NCBI RefSeq assembly: GCF_037126465.1
Contig: NW_026999355.1
Coordinates: 434,001 to 498,000, forward strand
Direction of reading: 5' to 3'
DNA from: Ornithodoros turicata
Lineage: Eukaryota > Arthropoda > Arachnida > Ixodida > Argasidae
Length of the DNA stretch: 64,000 nt
Of the stretch, positions 34,401 to 43,534 are shown one piece after another; position 1 is the first letter of the stretch; each line of letters begins with the position of its first letter. The notes below the pieces were generated by a model. The model searched no databases, was not told the origin of the DNA, and saw only the letters and a list, made by a program, of their open reading frames with translations. The position numbers and the translations under genes were made by a program.

Positions 34401-37400
34401 CGCTCGGCCCTCAGAGCCCTTTTGACCTTTTTTGGACACAATAGGACTTCGATCCGTATTGTGGAGGGGCTCATTATTTCATTCCCCACATAACAACCAG
34501 CGATGGGGTAGAGTATCACCCCTGGCAATGAAACTCCCCATTCCTCATCTTGGAAATAAAGTTATTGCTGTATTTCTCCTGTATACAGAGTCACTTTACC
34601 TACTGTTTTGAGACATGGGGTACTAGTACGAATCACACATATTCAAAGGATGTACAAATTGACGTTCCCCACACGCTTGGAAATGAACTTCACCACACAG
34701 AATGTTCCTTGCCAACCACCATCTTGAATGCTATCGTTACCTGCCCTGATTTGCTGAAAAACGGGAGGCGTACGCCTTTTTTGTGACAATTATGAACAGC
34801 GCAAGTGTCACAAAGAGGTGTATGCCTCCCGTTTTCAACAAATCAGGGCAGATAACTATATCATTCGAGATGATGGTTGGCTAGGAGCGTGCTATATGGT
34901 GAAGTTCATTTTTAAGAGTGCATCCAAGGTTATTTTCAATACACTGCAGACTTTGGAGCAGTTAGTCGTTGAGCGATGGACTCGAATAATGCGTAACATA
35001 ATTAGATAAAATTCTCCAATTATTGTTTCCAACCTGTAGCAACTGCACAGAGTAACCAAATTGCAAATAGACAAAAAGTTTGTCCTGTCAGCTTCAAGAA
35101 ATGTCTATGATACCAGAATTATACAGTATCTAGGAGTGTGCATATGGGACCAGCTACTGCTCAAAATAAAGAACGCCCAGTTGTTCACAAAATCTTGATG
35201 GGACTTTATTCTGTCGGAGAATCCTATAACTATATGTAAATTCTCGTTATGCCAATTACACTCTATAGTTATGTGTACCTTCGTGGGATTTTCTCGACAG
35301 ATTGTAGTGTGAAATGCTGCTGTTGCCAATACTAATGATAAACGTCTTTAGCAGACCCGTTACTAGCCACTGCTATCGGACCAGTTCCTATGACTCTGTA
35401 CCGTGATAAATCGTTATGAAATAAATAACTGAAACGAAATGAAGAAGTGTCCTAGTGCTGCAGAGGTAACGGCTCAAATGAGCTCACTCAAACAACTGAT
35501 AATACATGAATGCACACCAGAGGCAACGTCACGCAATTAGGTACATAAAAGCATAAATCCCTCGTAATTAGAGCAAGCATGTCACACGATTCCTGCGCAC
35601 CAGCCGTGGATTATCAGGAGGAGATGGAGTCGGAAATTTTGTCACAATTCTTAAAAGCCCGGCTTATACACATGAAATTATGGTACTTCACAATAGAAAT
35701 GTATGAATGCACATAAGAAATGCATGTGCAACATTTTTCTCACAAAGGGACGTACCCCCGACATGGGAAATTTTTCAGACTTATATTATAAAGGGCAAAA
35801 ATATATGTAACCATTGACATCCTACTTTTATGCGCAGTACACATAAATTTTTGTGTCTTTCTTCTTTTTTTGCACAACTTTTACAGAACCCAAAACAGGA
35901 ATACAGAAAGTTGGCATGATACAAGTATCAAGAACAAACACTATACCAGATATTCCTGTACAAACAAAAAACTGTTTCCCGTTTGTTGCCGTACCTTCAA
36001 CTTTCATGAGGTTGAGCGTGTCCTGCACAGAACGGTAGTTAGGGTCGTTACGGAAAGCATGGGCCCAGGCCTGTAACAGCTCAAGAACCTTGTCTCGCAC
36101 TGCTTCGTTGGTATTTGCCTGCAAATGAACGAGACCCTTTCCAGCGCAAAGCATGGTACAGGCTCTTACAACACATACCTTCACCAGGTCACGAAGTTCT
36201 TCCATAAACTGCTTAGTAGCAATTTCATTGTGAACTGGGGCTCCACAGTTTTTCACGCACGATTCTAGAACCTGCAGGAGTATTACGCTGCTTAGTAACA
36301 GTGAGCGTACTTCATGCCTTGTACACGTGATCTAAAGGGGCACTAAAATGCAAAAACAACTCGCTCTCAAATGAAAGTCTGTGTTTCAATTAGTATAGTT
36401 CAAACAAAATTAGTTCACATAGTGTTACCGTTTAGAAGAAAAACGCAATGAAAACAGAGCCGTCTTTGGCGGCAACGAATGGGATCCCCAGGAGGCCAAT
36501 ATTGGCGGCATCCAATGAGACAGCAGGAGAAGCGAGCACATACCTATCGTGCGTGTGTGGATTGGAATGTGTCCGATCGTAGTGTTCCATATGTGCACAG
36601 CATGATGCACACTACTGCATTTTTTAATAGCGATTCTCTGAACTGTAGCCCACAACAGTTTTTGAGAATGTTTCACTGCCAACATTTATCTTCACGTCCT
36701 TCGGACAGCGACGCCAGTCCGCTTAGCAACGCGCGCTACATTTTTCACCAGGACTGCGCCATGGCCAAGCACGCGCACCTTGGACTAAAAACCCAGATGC
36801 ACGAGCTGAAGGGTCGTTCACTGCTTAGCGCAGAAGCACAAAAGAGTTCGGTATAATATTGATTGTAGCTTCGTAACGAAATTGAAGTTTAGGGTTATGA
36901 TAACAAGTACTAAATTAACGTAGCACGTAATGTAATTTGGAATGAACTTGTTTTTGCATTTTAGTGCCCCTTTAAGGTACAAGGGTACAATGTGTCCTAT
37001 GAATGTACAAGTACAGTGTTAGACAAAGGCTAACGGAACATAGAAGCTCTATTATTTTCTCCCTTTTCGACACTTAAGCTGGGAACAGAAGTGAACATGT
37101 GCATCCACTCAGAGAGATGGTCCCTAGAGGCCTTAATGATGGCTAATGGGATGAGAGTAATCTAGGGACTCCATATGACGCTCCTTGTTCCGTAAACTGT
37201 CACCTAGCACTGTACTGCATATTACTCTGCATCTTGATGGTTCTGCTCCTGTACAAGAATTATATCACATATTCTTAGCTTGTAGTTTGCAAAAATGCCT
37301 AAAAGCTATATTTAAAGGCGTAATGCGAGACACTAAAAATGGAGCCTGCTTTAGGTGAGGTGAAATGTCTGATAACTATGTAACACATTTATTTTGGTTG

Positions 37401-40400
37401 AAGGAGATGATGTTTTATGGTCTAATGGGTTCCGTGACATTTCGTCAAACGCCGTTTTATCGAACACCATTTCGTCGAAAATTGACATTTCATCGAATCA
37501 GTGGCCGCCACTTTTTCTTGCGGCAACATGTGAAATACGTAAAAGACTCTCCTGACCTAACTTTGGCCAGTCTCCTTAACATGTGAAATACGTAATAGGC
37601 TCTTCTTGGTCAGGCGTCGATGAAACGGCATTCGACGAAACAGCATTCGATGTAATGGGCGGACACCGGGCTAATGGTGAACAACGTCAGAGGGAGAACA
37701 CTGGGCATTAGTAGTAGAATTCTCACTCAAGTGCAAGCATGTCACACCTCCATACCACACAGCAAATGTTTCGCAACCCTATGCATGAAGCATGCCTTCG
37801 TCCCTTTTGTACATCAGAAAGCCGTACATCACAATGTGATAAGATAAGTATGTGAACATAGTAGGACACAAATGAACACGTCCTGCATCACAAAGATTTA
37901 AGCACACGCATTACCCGAGAATAACCCACACAAATATGGTATTTTGGGCCATCATTCTATGTTTCCGTAATGGTGGTATTGACTTGGGATTGCAATTCGC
38001 TTTAAGTCCAACCAGCAATGAAGACAACAGTATGAAAGGTACATGATGTGTATACAACTCTTGTTGGGTAACTCTATATTTTTCTATTTTTTGGCTCACA
38101 GTTCTCTGAAATCTAATTACATGCGACATTAAAATGCAGGAACAGGAAGGGCTTTGTTTCCTGTCCCGTAAAAGACCTCAGAAACGTGAAGTGCTCCACC
38201 TACGCCATCGTTAACATACTCGTCTTTATTTATGTCAGAGTGAGAAGACACAATGAGCAAAGCACTTTATGAGCTTTAGCTCATTCAAGGCAATTAAGGT
38301 TGAGATAGATAAGAAAAATTGTGCTGCGTCAAGTACAGGGTACACAAGTATAGGGTGGGTACTCTAAAAGGTCAGTCACATTTTTGCGCATGGTGCGATA
38401 CCTACTTGCGCACAGACTTCCATTGCCTCGGAGTAAAGAATTTATGCCAGAGAAATGTACAAAAAAAATCGTGGTTACCAAGCAAGGTGTTGTAAAATAA
38501 ATACGACGACGCAAACTTTCGTCTTCATGCACTTCCTATGCGCTATACCGATGTATACACAGCAGTCTGCCAACTGTTGTGTATAGCATCCGCCTAGAGG
38601 CGCTCGCCCACATGAATTCGTTTCGGTTTCGACGCCGCTAGCGCCCCTAGGCGGAAGCTGCACTCAACTAGTGGCAGACTGCTGTGTTTACATCGGTATA
38701 GCGCATAGGAAATGCATGAAGACACAAGTTTGCGTGGTCGTATTTACTTTGTTATGCAGTGCCTGGTAACCACGATTTTTTTCGGGGGCTTCTCTGGCAC
38801 AAATTATTCACTCTGTTTAGTGGAAGTCTGTCTGTCAAGTACGTCACGTAGGTCATGTTAATTGTAATAAAGTGTTCCTAACAGTTTTACTTTCCCTCGG
38901 TATATCCACTTGTGAGAGATGCAATAGGGAATTATTTCTCATATGTACTGTCTATCGTTTCCGGCAATTAGTTATAATTTTTCAGGCTTCACAAAATGTG
39001 GCAAAAATTAGTGCAAAACCAAATTACAGTGCTACAGGTCTGGTTTGGCTTGTAACATCGTGAGATGACAGGATATCTTCTCTTTCTCACCTATCTTCAC
39101 CCTACCTCATAATACCCCACAAAAAATGACAGTGGAAAACAAGAAACCCTACTCATACGTTATGTCAGTGCTATCCATCCTTCGATATCCACAAATCCCA
39201 CAGTATATGAGAAACACTTTACAAGCAAATTTTCCACCATGTTCTCTCAAATTTGCATTCTTGTATACCCACTTATTACTCTCAAAACTGCTGGGAACAC
39301 AAAAGATGCACAAAAAACAAAAATGTTATGTTTTTTAGATGCATCACCCAATCTGCACAGATTTTAATGGCTACATTTATGCTGTTTCAATTCCCCCCAC
39401 AATTGCCAGTCTTCCAAATAATATGTGACAACTTTTTGAAAACGTTTTTCTTTTTACCTGTAGCTTACACAGTGCTCGAAGAAGCATGAAGAAAAGAAGG
39501 ACAACAAAACGTTGTCCTTGAGAAATGAGAAAGCACTGACAGTGTGTTTTGTTGTCGTCAGTTTCATCATGCCCCTGTGAACACAGTTATGCACCAAGCA
39601 GCCAAATCTTCACTTCTGGTCCTGCAACAGTGTATTCACACTAGGCTTGCACAAGGTGCTCACACAAAGTATTTAAGTTAAGCTACTGAGTACCGGACCA
39701 AAGAAGTAACTGAGTAGACTACCAAACACTCAATCTTGAAAAGTATTTAAGATAAAGTATTAAATACTCTTAAAGTAACCTGTTACATTCAAAATAGCTT
39801 GACGTCGCAGTTGGAATTCGCTATCAGAGAAATATGAAGAGCGTGAAGTTGAAAATGACATCACCAAAAAACTTCATTAGCTTGCAGGAACGACTGCTTT
39901 TCAAAATTACTGTCCGATAGCCTGTCCCACTTTTTTTTTTTAATATTATCCCTTACACTAAACAAGTGCTCTACAGATACAGACGTTTTTTTCGTTATCG
40001 CTGCTTTAACCTCATAAAGAGCTATTAATATTTCACGTGCCCTCTCTCGCTACAGCTTTCAGAACGGGTCTTCTATCGTACCTGACAGGAGTCTAAATTG
40101 TTTACTTGCATACCCTTCAATACAAAGCATCGTCTCTTCTCATCATCACTCTTTCCCAAGATGGAATACGATGACCCGAACATCTCAGACGCTATGGCAT
40201 ATGTGCAGCACAAAACTCATTGCCGAGACAAAGGAGAATCTTTAGCTCGGTCTCTGCGTCATAATCCCACTTTCATCCCTATTCACAGAGGAGTATCTTC
40301 AAAGTAACTTAGAAAATGAGTCAAAGTTATTGCAAAAAGTATAGAAGATAGATATATGTAACTTAGATACTCTGCTCATGTTACTGGAGAAGTCTGACTC

Positions 40401-43400
40401 ACATGAGCAGCATCACCGTGAAATATTCTAGTGGAGGAAAAAGCAAAAAACTGCCTATGAACTGGAAGTTCCAACGCGTCTTATGTTGAGCATTTGCACG
40501 GCGACAGAATATCAGGAGTGGCATGGTGCACATAGCAGACGACACCATCAACCCTGTCGTCTGCTATGAAATATCTTGTGGCTGAGGCACAGGATATCCA
40601 TTATGGTTAGAAGAGCACGAAAAAAACACGACGCTGAGCGCTTGTGCTCGCGCGGCAGCAGCAGAAAGCTATGACGGTTTGCACACCTTCTGTTGAAGTA
40701 TTCTGGGAAATGTTGCTCGTGTGGATATACGATAAGCTACCTCTACACTGAGTGAACATATTTATTTTTCATAATCCTCTACTGTCTGACCACCCATTCC
40801 ACAGCATCCTACTCTTGAACATTACAATGACAGTTCATACCCAAACCAAAGCTATAAACACACTGGCATGTTTTGTTATTATGCTCAGTGTCACCATATC
40901 TAAAACAGAATTTTACAACCAGGACATTTGTTGCTATGACATTGCTGTGAGTAGCTTTGGTTCTGCCAAGCAAGCGAGCACAGTTTTTGAGACAGACTCG
41001 GGGATTATGTTTTATCGCTTCTCAAAACAGTCCTCAGTCTGCATATCTCAGTCTCACACCCTTGTTTTGATTTTATTTGGGTTTTATTGGCGCATCAGCT
41101 ACTAAGGCCATAGTGCGCCAAATACCACTGAAGACAAGCTAGTTAAAATGTGCATGTTCAGGACTAAAACTGGAGTAACTGTTACATTAGTATTTAAAAT
41201 CATAGATCTTTTAAAAACCCAGTATCCCTAAAAAAAACTATACACATTCTCAAAAGGTGCAAAAGTGTCGTCACCAAGCAGAAGAGTTGGGTGGAGTGGC
41301 AAAAAGTTTCTCTAAAAGGAAGCAGAATTATGTTGACGAAGATGTTGGTACGCTGGACATGTGATAAGGATGTGAATGATCGAAAGCTGTTGTGTAAGCT
41401 GGACAGGTGTGTATCCACGTCGTGCCCGGGAAGATTAAAATGTATAGCAACAGGAGTGGGGCGATTATTGACAATGTCGGATTTATGACCGTAAAACCTC
41501 TGACGCATGGTGTTGGAGGTTTCACCAATGTACTGAACATTGCATTTCATACATGTTATTAGATAACAAATGTTAAAGGAGTTACAGTGCAAAGATTTAC
41601 CCGTACACCTTCTCTTTCCTGATTCTTATGTGACGGTTGCTCACGTGATGCATTTTATTACTGTCTGGTTGTTTTGTGTTTACTTAGTTCTGGAAACCTG
41701 TTTTATTGTATCTGTTCACTTGGTATATATACTCGTGTCGCACTTAGTTGTGTAACCTGAAGAAGTGCAGTCTCTTGCACGAAAGTTCTTGTCTGAATAA
41801 ATATTAGTTGCTCCTAACCGTTTTTCATGTTACGTGTGTGATTCCCTCTTCGCGGGCTCCTTGACAGTGTTTTATTTGTTTTAATTTATACTATGTAGGT
41901 TTGCCTGTCCCAAGATGTCTGCCAGTCGATATTGATTAATCATTTTAGACATAGTTTCAGATCTTGATATGGTGTTTCGAAAGGGGTTATGTCACTGGTT
42001 AACGCAGCCGTAGCAGCAAGATCAGCTCGTTCATTGCCAGGTATCCCAACAACTCACATATTCTTATGACATCTGACAAGGTGCCTTGGGACGCTGCACA
42101 AATTTAATCTCAAAATATAAGTCAACTGCCCCAGGTTCTCCCTTTTAGCTACCTAGCTATGTGTCAAAAAATTGTGTTCGTTATGTGGATGATAGCAACT
42201 CTTTTATGTAGGCAGCTCCAGCTTTATTTGTTTAAGTATCTTGAATTAGCTTCCCTTTTGCCTTGCAATCAATAACTAGGTCCCTAACATCCAGATAATT
42301 ACATATATGCTTTGTCGCACATGACGAAACGCTCTTGGCCTTGAGCAGGAGTCGCTACATCTTTCTCGTCACACAATTCGCAGGGTTGCAACAACTTAGT
42401 TCCCAGGGGTAACCTGCCTAACAAAATATGTGAACAGGCATGTCATCCTTGTTTGAACCAAGCTCACCTCTGGTAAATTTGGTCGCTCTAGCCTTAATTT
42501 CCTTCTCTTCTCCCTATTAACACACTCTCCATTGCACATTGTGCAGTAAAGCATATATGCACACTTCTTACACTTTAGATGTCTTATTGTTCAAACCTTC
42601 ACAAATTCGCTTTGCCCGGAAGAGGTCCTTGCAGTTAGTACAGCGTGTACATTGTACGTTCCTACAGATCCTTGTGTCTGTCCAAGGTCATCGCAGATTA
42701 CACCTCATGGGCTTATATGGCCACGGTCTCTTATTTACCTTCAGAACTCTTACTGTTTTCATCATATCAATAGCACGTACCAATCTTCTTCCTCCCTCGA
42801 GCTATGGCTTATCTTGGTTCAAAATTATTTTTAATTAATTAATTAAGTTTAATTCTTTACCCGCATATTTGTTATTGCTATCTGGTTTCAGACAACTGGT
42901 TTCATAGTAACATCTTTTATACAGTAGCATCCTTTGCCAACACAGTTTACTTGGTTGTTTGTTGTTTTTGTAATGTTATAAGTTTGGACAGTACCCAACA
43001 ACCTACCTGTAATGCAAACAGTGTAACGTGAGGATTCCTAGTGTACAGCCTCTTCTTAACGGCGCTTATCGCGTACTTGGGCCTGAAAATGTAATATATA
43101 TGTATGACATCTGGAAAGAGATGTCCATCATCTGTCAGCGCATACATATGCGATGAGTCATACTTACTGGACATCCCCCTGCCGAATGCAATCGCAAATC
43201 TGAAGTATAGAGGGCCAGTCGGGCTCCAGTAATAGGTGACTGGTAGCTTTGTCTGTAATTCACCGAAAATTAAACACTACTCCGCCCGATAACGGAGGAG
43301 GAAACACGTTCTGCAAATACACTGCAAACAGCCGAAGGCTGCGTATCAGTGATTACTCCATATCACAATGGCAGTTTTTGCATCAGCAGCTTGAAATAAA

Positions 43401-43534
43401 TGAAGATCGAAATAGCGTTCTTAACATATCAGCTCAGGAACGTATTGCTTAGTGATGAAGAATCATGTGTGAACATCGGGGGAAACGCACTTACCCAAGA
43501 GTTTGTCGAATGTAGCGCTAGACCAACTAAACAT
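18879..43534 (-). CDS. HGS: Hepatocyte growth factor-regulated tyrosine kinase substrate (HRS), ESCRT-0 subunit, complete, 14 exons
   Basis: HRS sorts ubiquitinated cargo on early endosomes with STAM and recruits ESCRT-I. Exons in transcript order: 43534-43495, 43252-43168, 43082-43007, 36271-36179, 36118-35995, 31171-31050, 30995-30871, 27753-27678, 27627-27484, 26777-26568, 22998-22782, 22721-22549, 22457-21737, 18991-18879. They total 2319 nt, or 772 residues (human about 777). The start is the ATG of MFSWSSATFDKLL, which joins to DKATSHLLLEPDW. VHS is near 1-140, FYVE about 140-220, UIM about 257-276, PSAP 350-353, a helical/coiled-coil region about 366-510, then a Met/Pro/Gln-rich tail ending LISFD. 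Phases agree at every junction. Introns span up to 6.7 kb and are full of transposons. It is divergent from CLCC1. Confidence 0.95.
19115..19400 (-). mobile_element. tRNA-derived SINE, second family
   Basis: On the minus strand it opens with GATCAGTCGGTAGCGTGTCC (A box) and GGGTTCAGACCT (B box), followed by a body ending near CATGATCCCTGTTGTCTCGC. A tail fragment of the same family lies at 50869-50935. It sits in the last HGS intron. Confidence 0.7.
20214..20938. mobile_element. GGTTCCCAC-ended dispersed repeat, copy 2
   Basis: Co-linear with 60258-60812 over phrases such as CAGGGCTTCAA, AAAATATTTA, AAGATCA(C/T)AG and AGAGTGCTAACTCCTG, and ends in AAGTGGGAACCACG. It lies in the last HGS intron. 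Confidence 0.55.
22171..22320 (-). repeat. 30-bp coding minisatellite in the HGS tail
   Basis: About five near-identical 30-bp units encode GMPQQGVPPQ-type decapeptides inside exon 13. Flanking sequence holds more diverged units (GMPPQSMPQQ, GLPPQGMPPH). The array is in frame and likely length-variable. Confidence 0.85.
22549..22998 (-). CDS. HGS: HGS exons 11-12, helical core and coiled coil
   Basis: Exon 22998-22782 encodes the helical core (LQSTLEVFVNRLQSNAVRGR). Exon 22721-22549 encodes YYEGLQDKLSQIRDARAALD and a Glu/Arg-rich coiled coil that pairs with STAM. A split Glu codon (G|AG) joins them. In the human protein the same residues follow in the same order. Confidence 0.94.
23734..24134. 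mobile_element. Short inverted-repeat element (GACCTACTAGA ends)
   Basis: The left end GACCTACTAGACTATAACGA and right end TCGTTATAATCTAGTAGGTC are inverted copies of about 25 bp. The interior has open frames without recognisable products. It lies in an HGS intron (22999-26567). Confidence 0.6.
25205..25345 (-). mobile_element. tRNA-derived SINE, third family, minus copy
   Basis: Minus strand: CGCTTAGCTCAATTGGTAGA (A box), the stem-loop CTGGA-CCGGTAA-TTCAG, then GGGTTCGAGTCCTACAGCTG (B box). A C at loop position 33 instead of T argues against a working tRNA. A GGAAGTCGCTGAGG / CAGTGACTTCC inverted pair borders the tRNA part. Confidence 0.7.
25500..26216 (+). mobile_element. Pogo-type element inserted into a SINE, with partial transposase frame
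   Basis: Inverted ends CCGTATTTATTCGATTCTAA and TTAGAATCGAACAAATACGG with TA duplication (25498-25499, 26217-26218) precisely split the SINE after its ACCGG. The open frame 25790-26047 begins with YDAAFKRKVILDAEALGNCA, like the N-terminal DNA-binding region of pogo/Tigger transposases, then jumps to a C-terminal-like KGVIVRCQEKGWITEKLV. This looks like an internally deleted transposase. Both ends repeat the phrase CTTAGAATCG inside. Confidence 0.85.
26568..26777 (-). CDS. HGS: HGS exon 10 with PSAP late-domain-type motif
   Basis: The exon encodes DPELAHYLNRSYWEQRQQ followed by SPVPSAPATAV. PSAP is the known TSG101 (ESCRT-I) docking motif of HRS and falls at residue 350, almost the same position as in human HRS. 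The acceptor CAG is followed by further CAG triplets, so the exact 5' edge may shift by a codon. Confidence 0.93.
27484..27753 (-). CDS. HGS: HGS exons 8-9 with ubiquitin-interacting motif
   Basis: Exon 27753-27678 is a Ser-rich linker. Exon 27627-27484 encodes LQEEEELQLALALSKSEAE, the double-sided UIM that binds ubiquitin on both helix faces. The intron between them is 50 nt. Confidence 0.93.
28818..29036. repeat. Perfect 85-bp inverted repeat (hairpin) with 16-nt loop
   Basis: 28841-28925 and 28942-29026 are exact reverse complements over 85 bp; similarity continues outward about 10 bp with a small gap. The loop contains TTCTTCCTGCTACAG, and TGTTCTTCCTGCTACAG occurs both at 28818-28834 and at 28924-28940. 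Confidence 0.9.
29062..30252. mobile_element. Pogo/Tc1-type element with a TTAA MITE nested inside
   Basis: Left end CCGCATTTGCTCAATTCTAA follows TA. The inward-read right end is CCGTATATGCGCGATTCTAA, followed in the flank by CA rather than TA. The TTAA element 29564-30217 lies inside, close to the right end, so it inserted later. Confidence 0.6.
29564..30217. mobile_element. TTAA-flanked MITE (piggyBac-like), copy 1
   Basis: TTAA bounds inverted ends AGGGGAACTAAAATTCAAAA and TTTTTGCATTTGAGTGCCCCT. The copy at 36332-36975 is co-linear through GTCTTTGGCGGCAAC, GGCGGCATCCAATGAGACAG and CGTTCACTGCTTAGCGC. No transposase was seen. Confidence 0.75.
30871..31171 (-). CDS. HGS: HGS FYVE zinc-finger exons 6-7
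   Basis: The FYVE domain binds phosphatidylinositol 3-phosphate on endosomes. The WxxD-type motif (APDWAD, residues 159-163), the basic patch RKHHCRNCG (179-187) and the RVC motif (211-213) are present. Eight zinc cysteines are intact: C167, C170, C183, C186, C191, C194, C213, C216. The domain is split by a 54-nt in-frame intron (31049-30996) just before HHCR, so reading through it would insert 18 residues without a stop. Confidence 0.95.
31331..31895. mobile_element. hAT-like MITE with perfect 8-bp duplication and poly-G tracts
   Basis: TCTATAGT at 31323-31330 and 31896-31903 flanks inverted ends TAGGGAGTGACTTTTTCGGG and CCCGAAAAAGTCACTCCCTA, identical for at least 20 bp. The interior repeats the phrases ATTCGGGGAGAAATCGGG and CGGGTTTAACCCG. 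Two G runs (about 31537-31562 and 31831-31850) lie inside. It is in HGS intron 5. Confidence 0.85.
32744..33345. mobile_element. Repeat rich in AAGTAACTCGTTAC motifs
   Basis: Both ends consist of variants of GGTAACTCGTTACTGTAAGT and ACTTAACTTGTAACGAGTTC in opposite orientation, so it is probably a MITE with repetitive ends. A second region with AGTATTTAAG / AAAGTAAC variants lies at 39665-40385. Confidence 0.5.
33850..34800 (+). pseudogene. LINE reverse-transcriptase fragment, interrupted
   Basis: 33856-34248 encodes a reverse-transcriptase palm-type stretch (GVLQGSTLGTVLFSL, then YLDSDDMCLFMSG, ERWLLRNQLTL, QVRYLGIIL). The usual Ala/Val-Asp-Asp centre reads Ser-Asp-Asp. The frame resumes after 34565 with FSCIQSHFTYCFETWGTS. 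The gap holds the 3' end of another LINE (34357-34565). A possible tail with AAATAAATAACTGAAACG lies near 35420-35445. Confidence 0.75.
34357..34565 (+). mobile_element. LINE 3'-end copy inserted in another LINE
   Basis: About 200 bp co-linear with 1059-1260: CTATCAAAATTGCTTGGTCC, GGACTTCGATCCGTATTGT, GGGGCTCATTATTTCATTCC, CCCATTCCTCATCT. It splits the RT frame of the host element. Confidence 0.75.
34684..34909. repeat. Foldback element, ~100-bp arms
   Basis: The left arm from TGAACTTCACCACACAG and right arm ending ATATGGTGAAGTTCA pair through AACCACCATCTTGAATG, ATCAGGGCAG and CGGGAGGC blocks. The centre is GTGACAATTATGAACAGCGC AAGTGTCAC (34784-34812). Confidence 0.75.
35995..36271 (-). CDS. 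HGS: HGS VHS-domain exons 4-5
   Basis: Exon 36271-36179 encodes VLESCVKNCGAPVHNEIATK and exon 36118-35995 encodes LLQAWAHAFRND and LMKVEG, the highly conserved end of the HRS VHS domain. The intron between them (36178-36119) is 60 nt with GTATGT and TTGCAG ends. Confidence 0.95.
36332..36975. mobile_element. TTAA-type MITE (piggyBac-like), copy 2
   Basis: Ends AGGGGCACTAAAATGCAAAA and TTTTGCATTTTAGTGCCCCT are a 20-bp perfect inverted pair; the flanks are CTAA (left, one change) and TTAA (right). It lies only about 60 bp upstream of HGS exon 4 in intron 3. Confidence 0.8.
37015..37211. mobile_element. Short inverted-repeat element (AGTGCTAG ends)
   Basis: Ends AGTGTTAGACAAAGGCTAAC and GTTTACGGAACA-type right end GTAAACTGTCACCTAGCACT are inverted, with GTAC on both sides. 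They match the ends of the composite at 25077-26472. Confidence 0.55.
37436..37675. repeat. TTTCGTCGAA-motif repeat
   Basis: CATTTCGTCAAACG, TTTTATCGAACACC, ATTTCGTCGAAAAT and TTTCATCGAATCAG are clustered at the left, and GTCGATGAAACGGCATTCG, ACGAAACAGCATTCGATG at the right in reverse sense. A duplicated phrase AACATGTGAAATACGTAA lies in the middle. Confidence 0.6.
38408..38830. repeat. Foldback element, ~170-bp arms
   Basis: The arms pair through AGACTTCCATTG / GTGGAAGTCT, TATGCCAGAGAA / TTCTCTGGCA, AAATCGTGGTTACC / GGTAACCACGATT and CTATGCGCTATACCGATGTA / TACATCGGTATAGCGCATAG. The spacer holds CCGCCTAGAGGCGC and GCGCCCCTAGGCGG. Confidence 0.8.
41200..41650 (-). pseudogene. Penelope-like element GIY-YIG endonuclease fragment
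   Basis: The minus-strand frame reads CYLITCMKCNVQYIGETSNT, then RQRFYGHKSDIVNN and PVAIHFNLPGHD: the GIY-YIG module with CxxC linker typical of Penelope-like elements. A Cys/Arg-rich segment lies just upstream (toward 41640). Reverse transcriptase was not found nearby, and the frame loses similarity after about 41330, so the copy is truncated. Confidence 0.75.
41757..41793 (+). ncRNA. Hammerhead-like ribozyme core (candidate, degenerate)
   Basis: CTGAAGA (matching CUGANGA) is followed by a hairpin GTGCA-GTCTCT-TGCAC and GAAA, then GUC eight bases later. This is the core order of hammerhead ribozymes, which Penelope-like elements carry. The stem III pairing next to GAAA is poor, and it lies on the strand opposite the GIY-YIG frame. 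Confidence 0.35.
43168..43534 (-). CDS. HGS: HGS exons 1-2 (start codon and first VHS helices)
   Basis: The first coding exon is only 40 nt (43534-43495), ends in G before GTAAGT, and completes a split Asp codon with AC at 43252 after the acceptor TTACAG. Exon 2 encodes DWPSILQICDCIRQGDVQ, the typical HRS VHS start. A 40-nt exon is easily missed by automatic prediction; the phase match and family N-terminus decide it. Confidence 0.9.

Larger units (their letters stand above)
33571..35683. mobile_element. Possible large TA-flanked element enclosing LINE and foldback sequences
   Basis: CCGGAATTTCACATGTGTAA follows TA at 33569-33570 and the inward-read right end CCATAATTTCATGTGTATAA is followed by TA at 35684-35685. 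Both resemble the end of the element at 14866-15420. Mismatches make the pairing uncertain. Confidence 0.4.
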
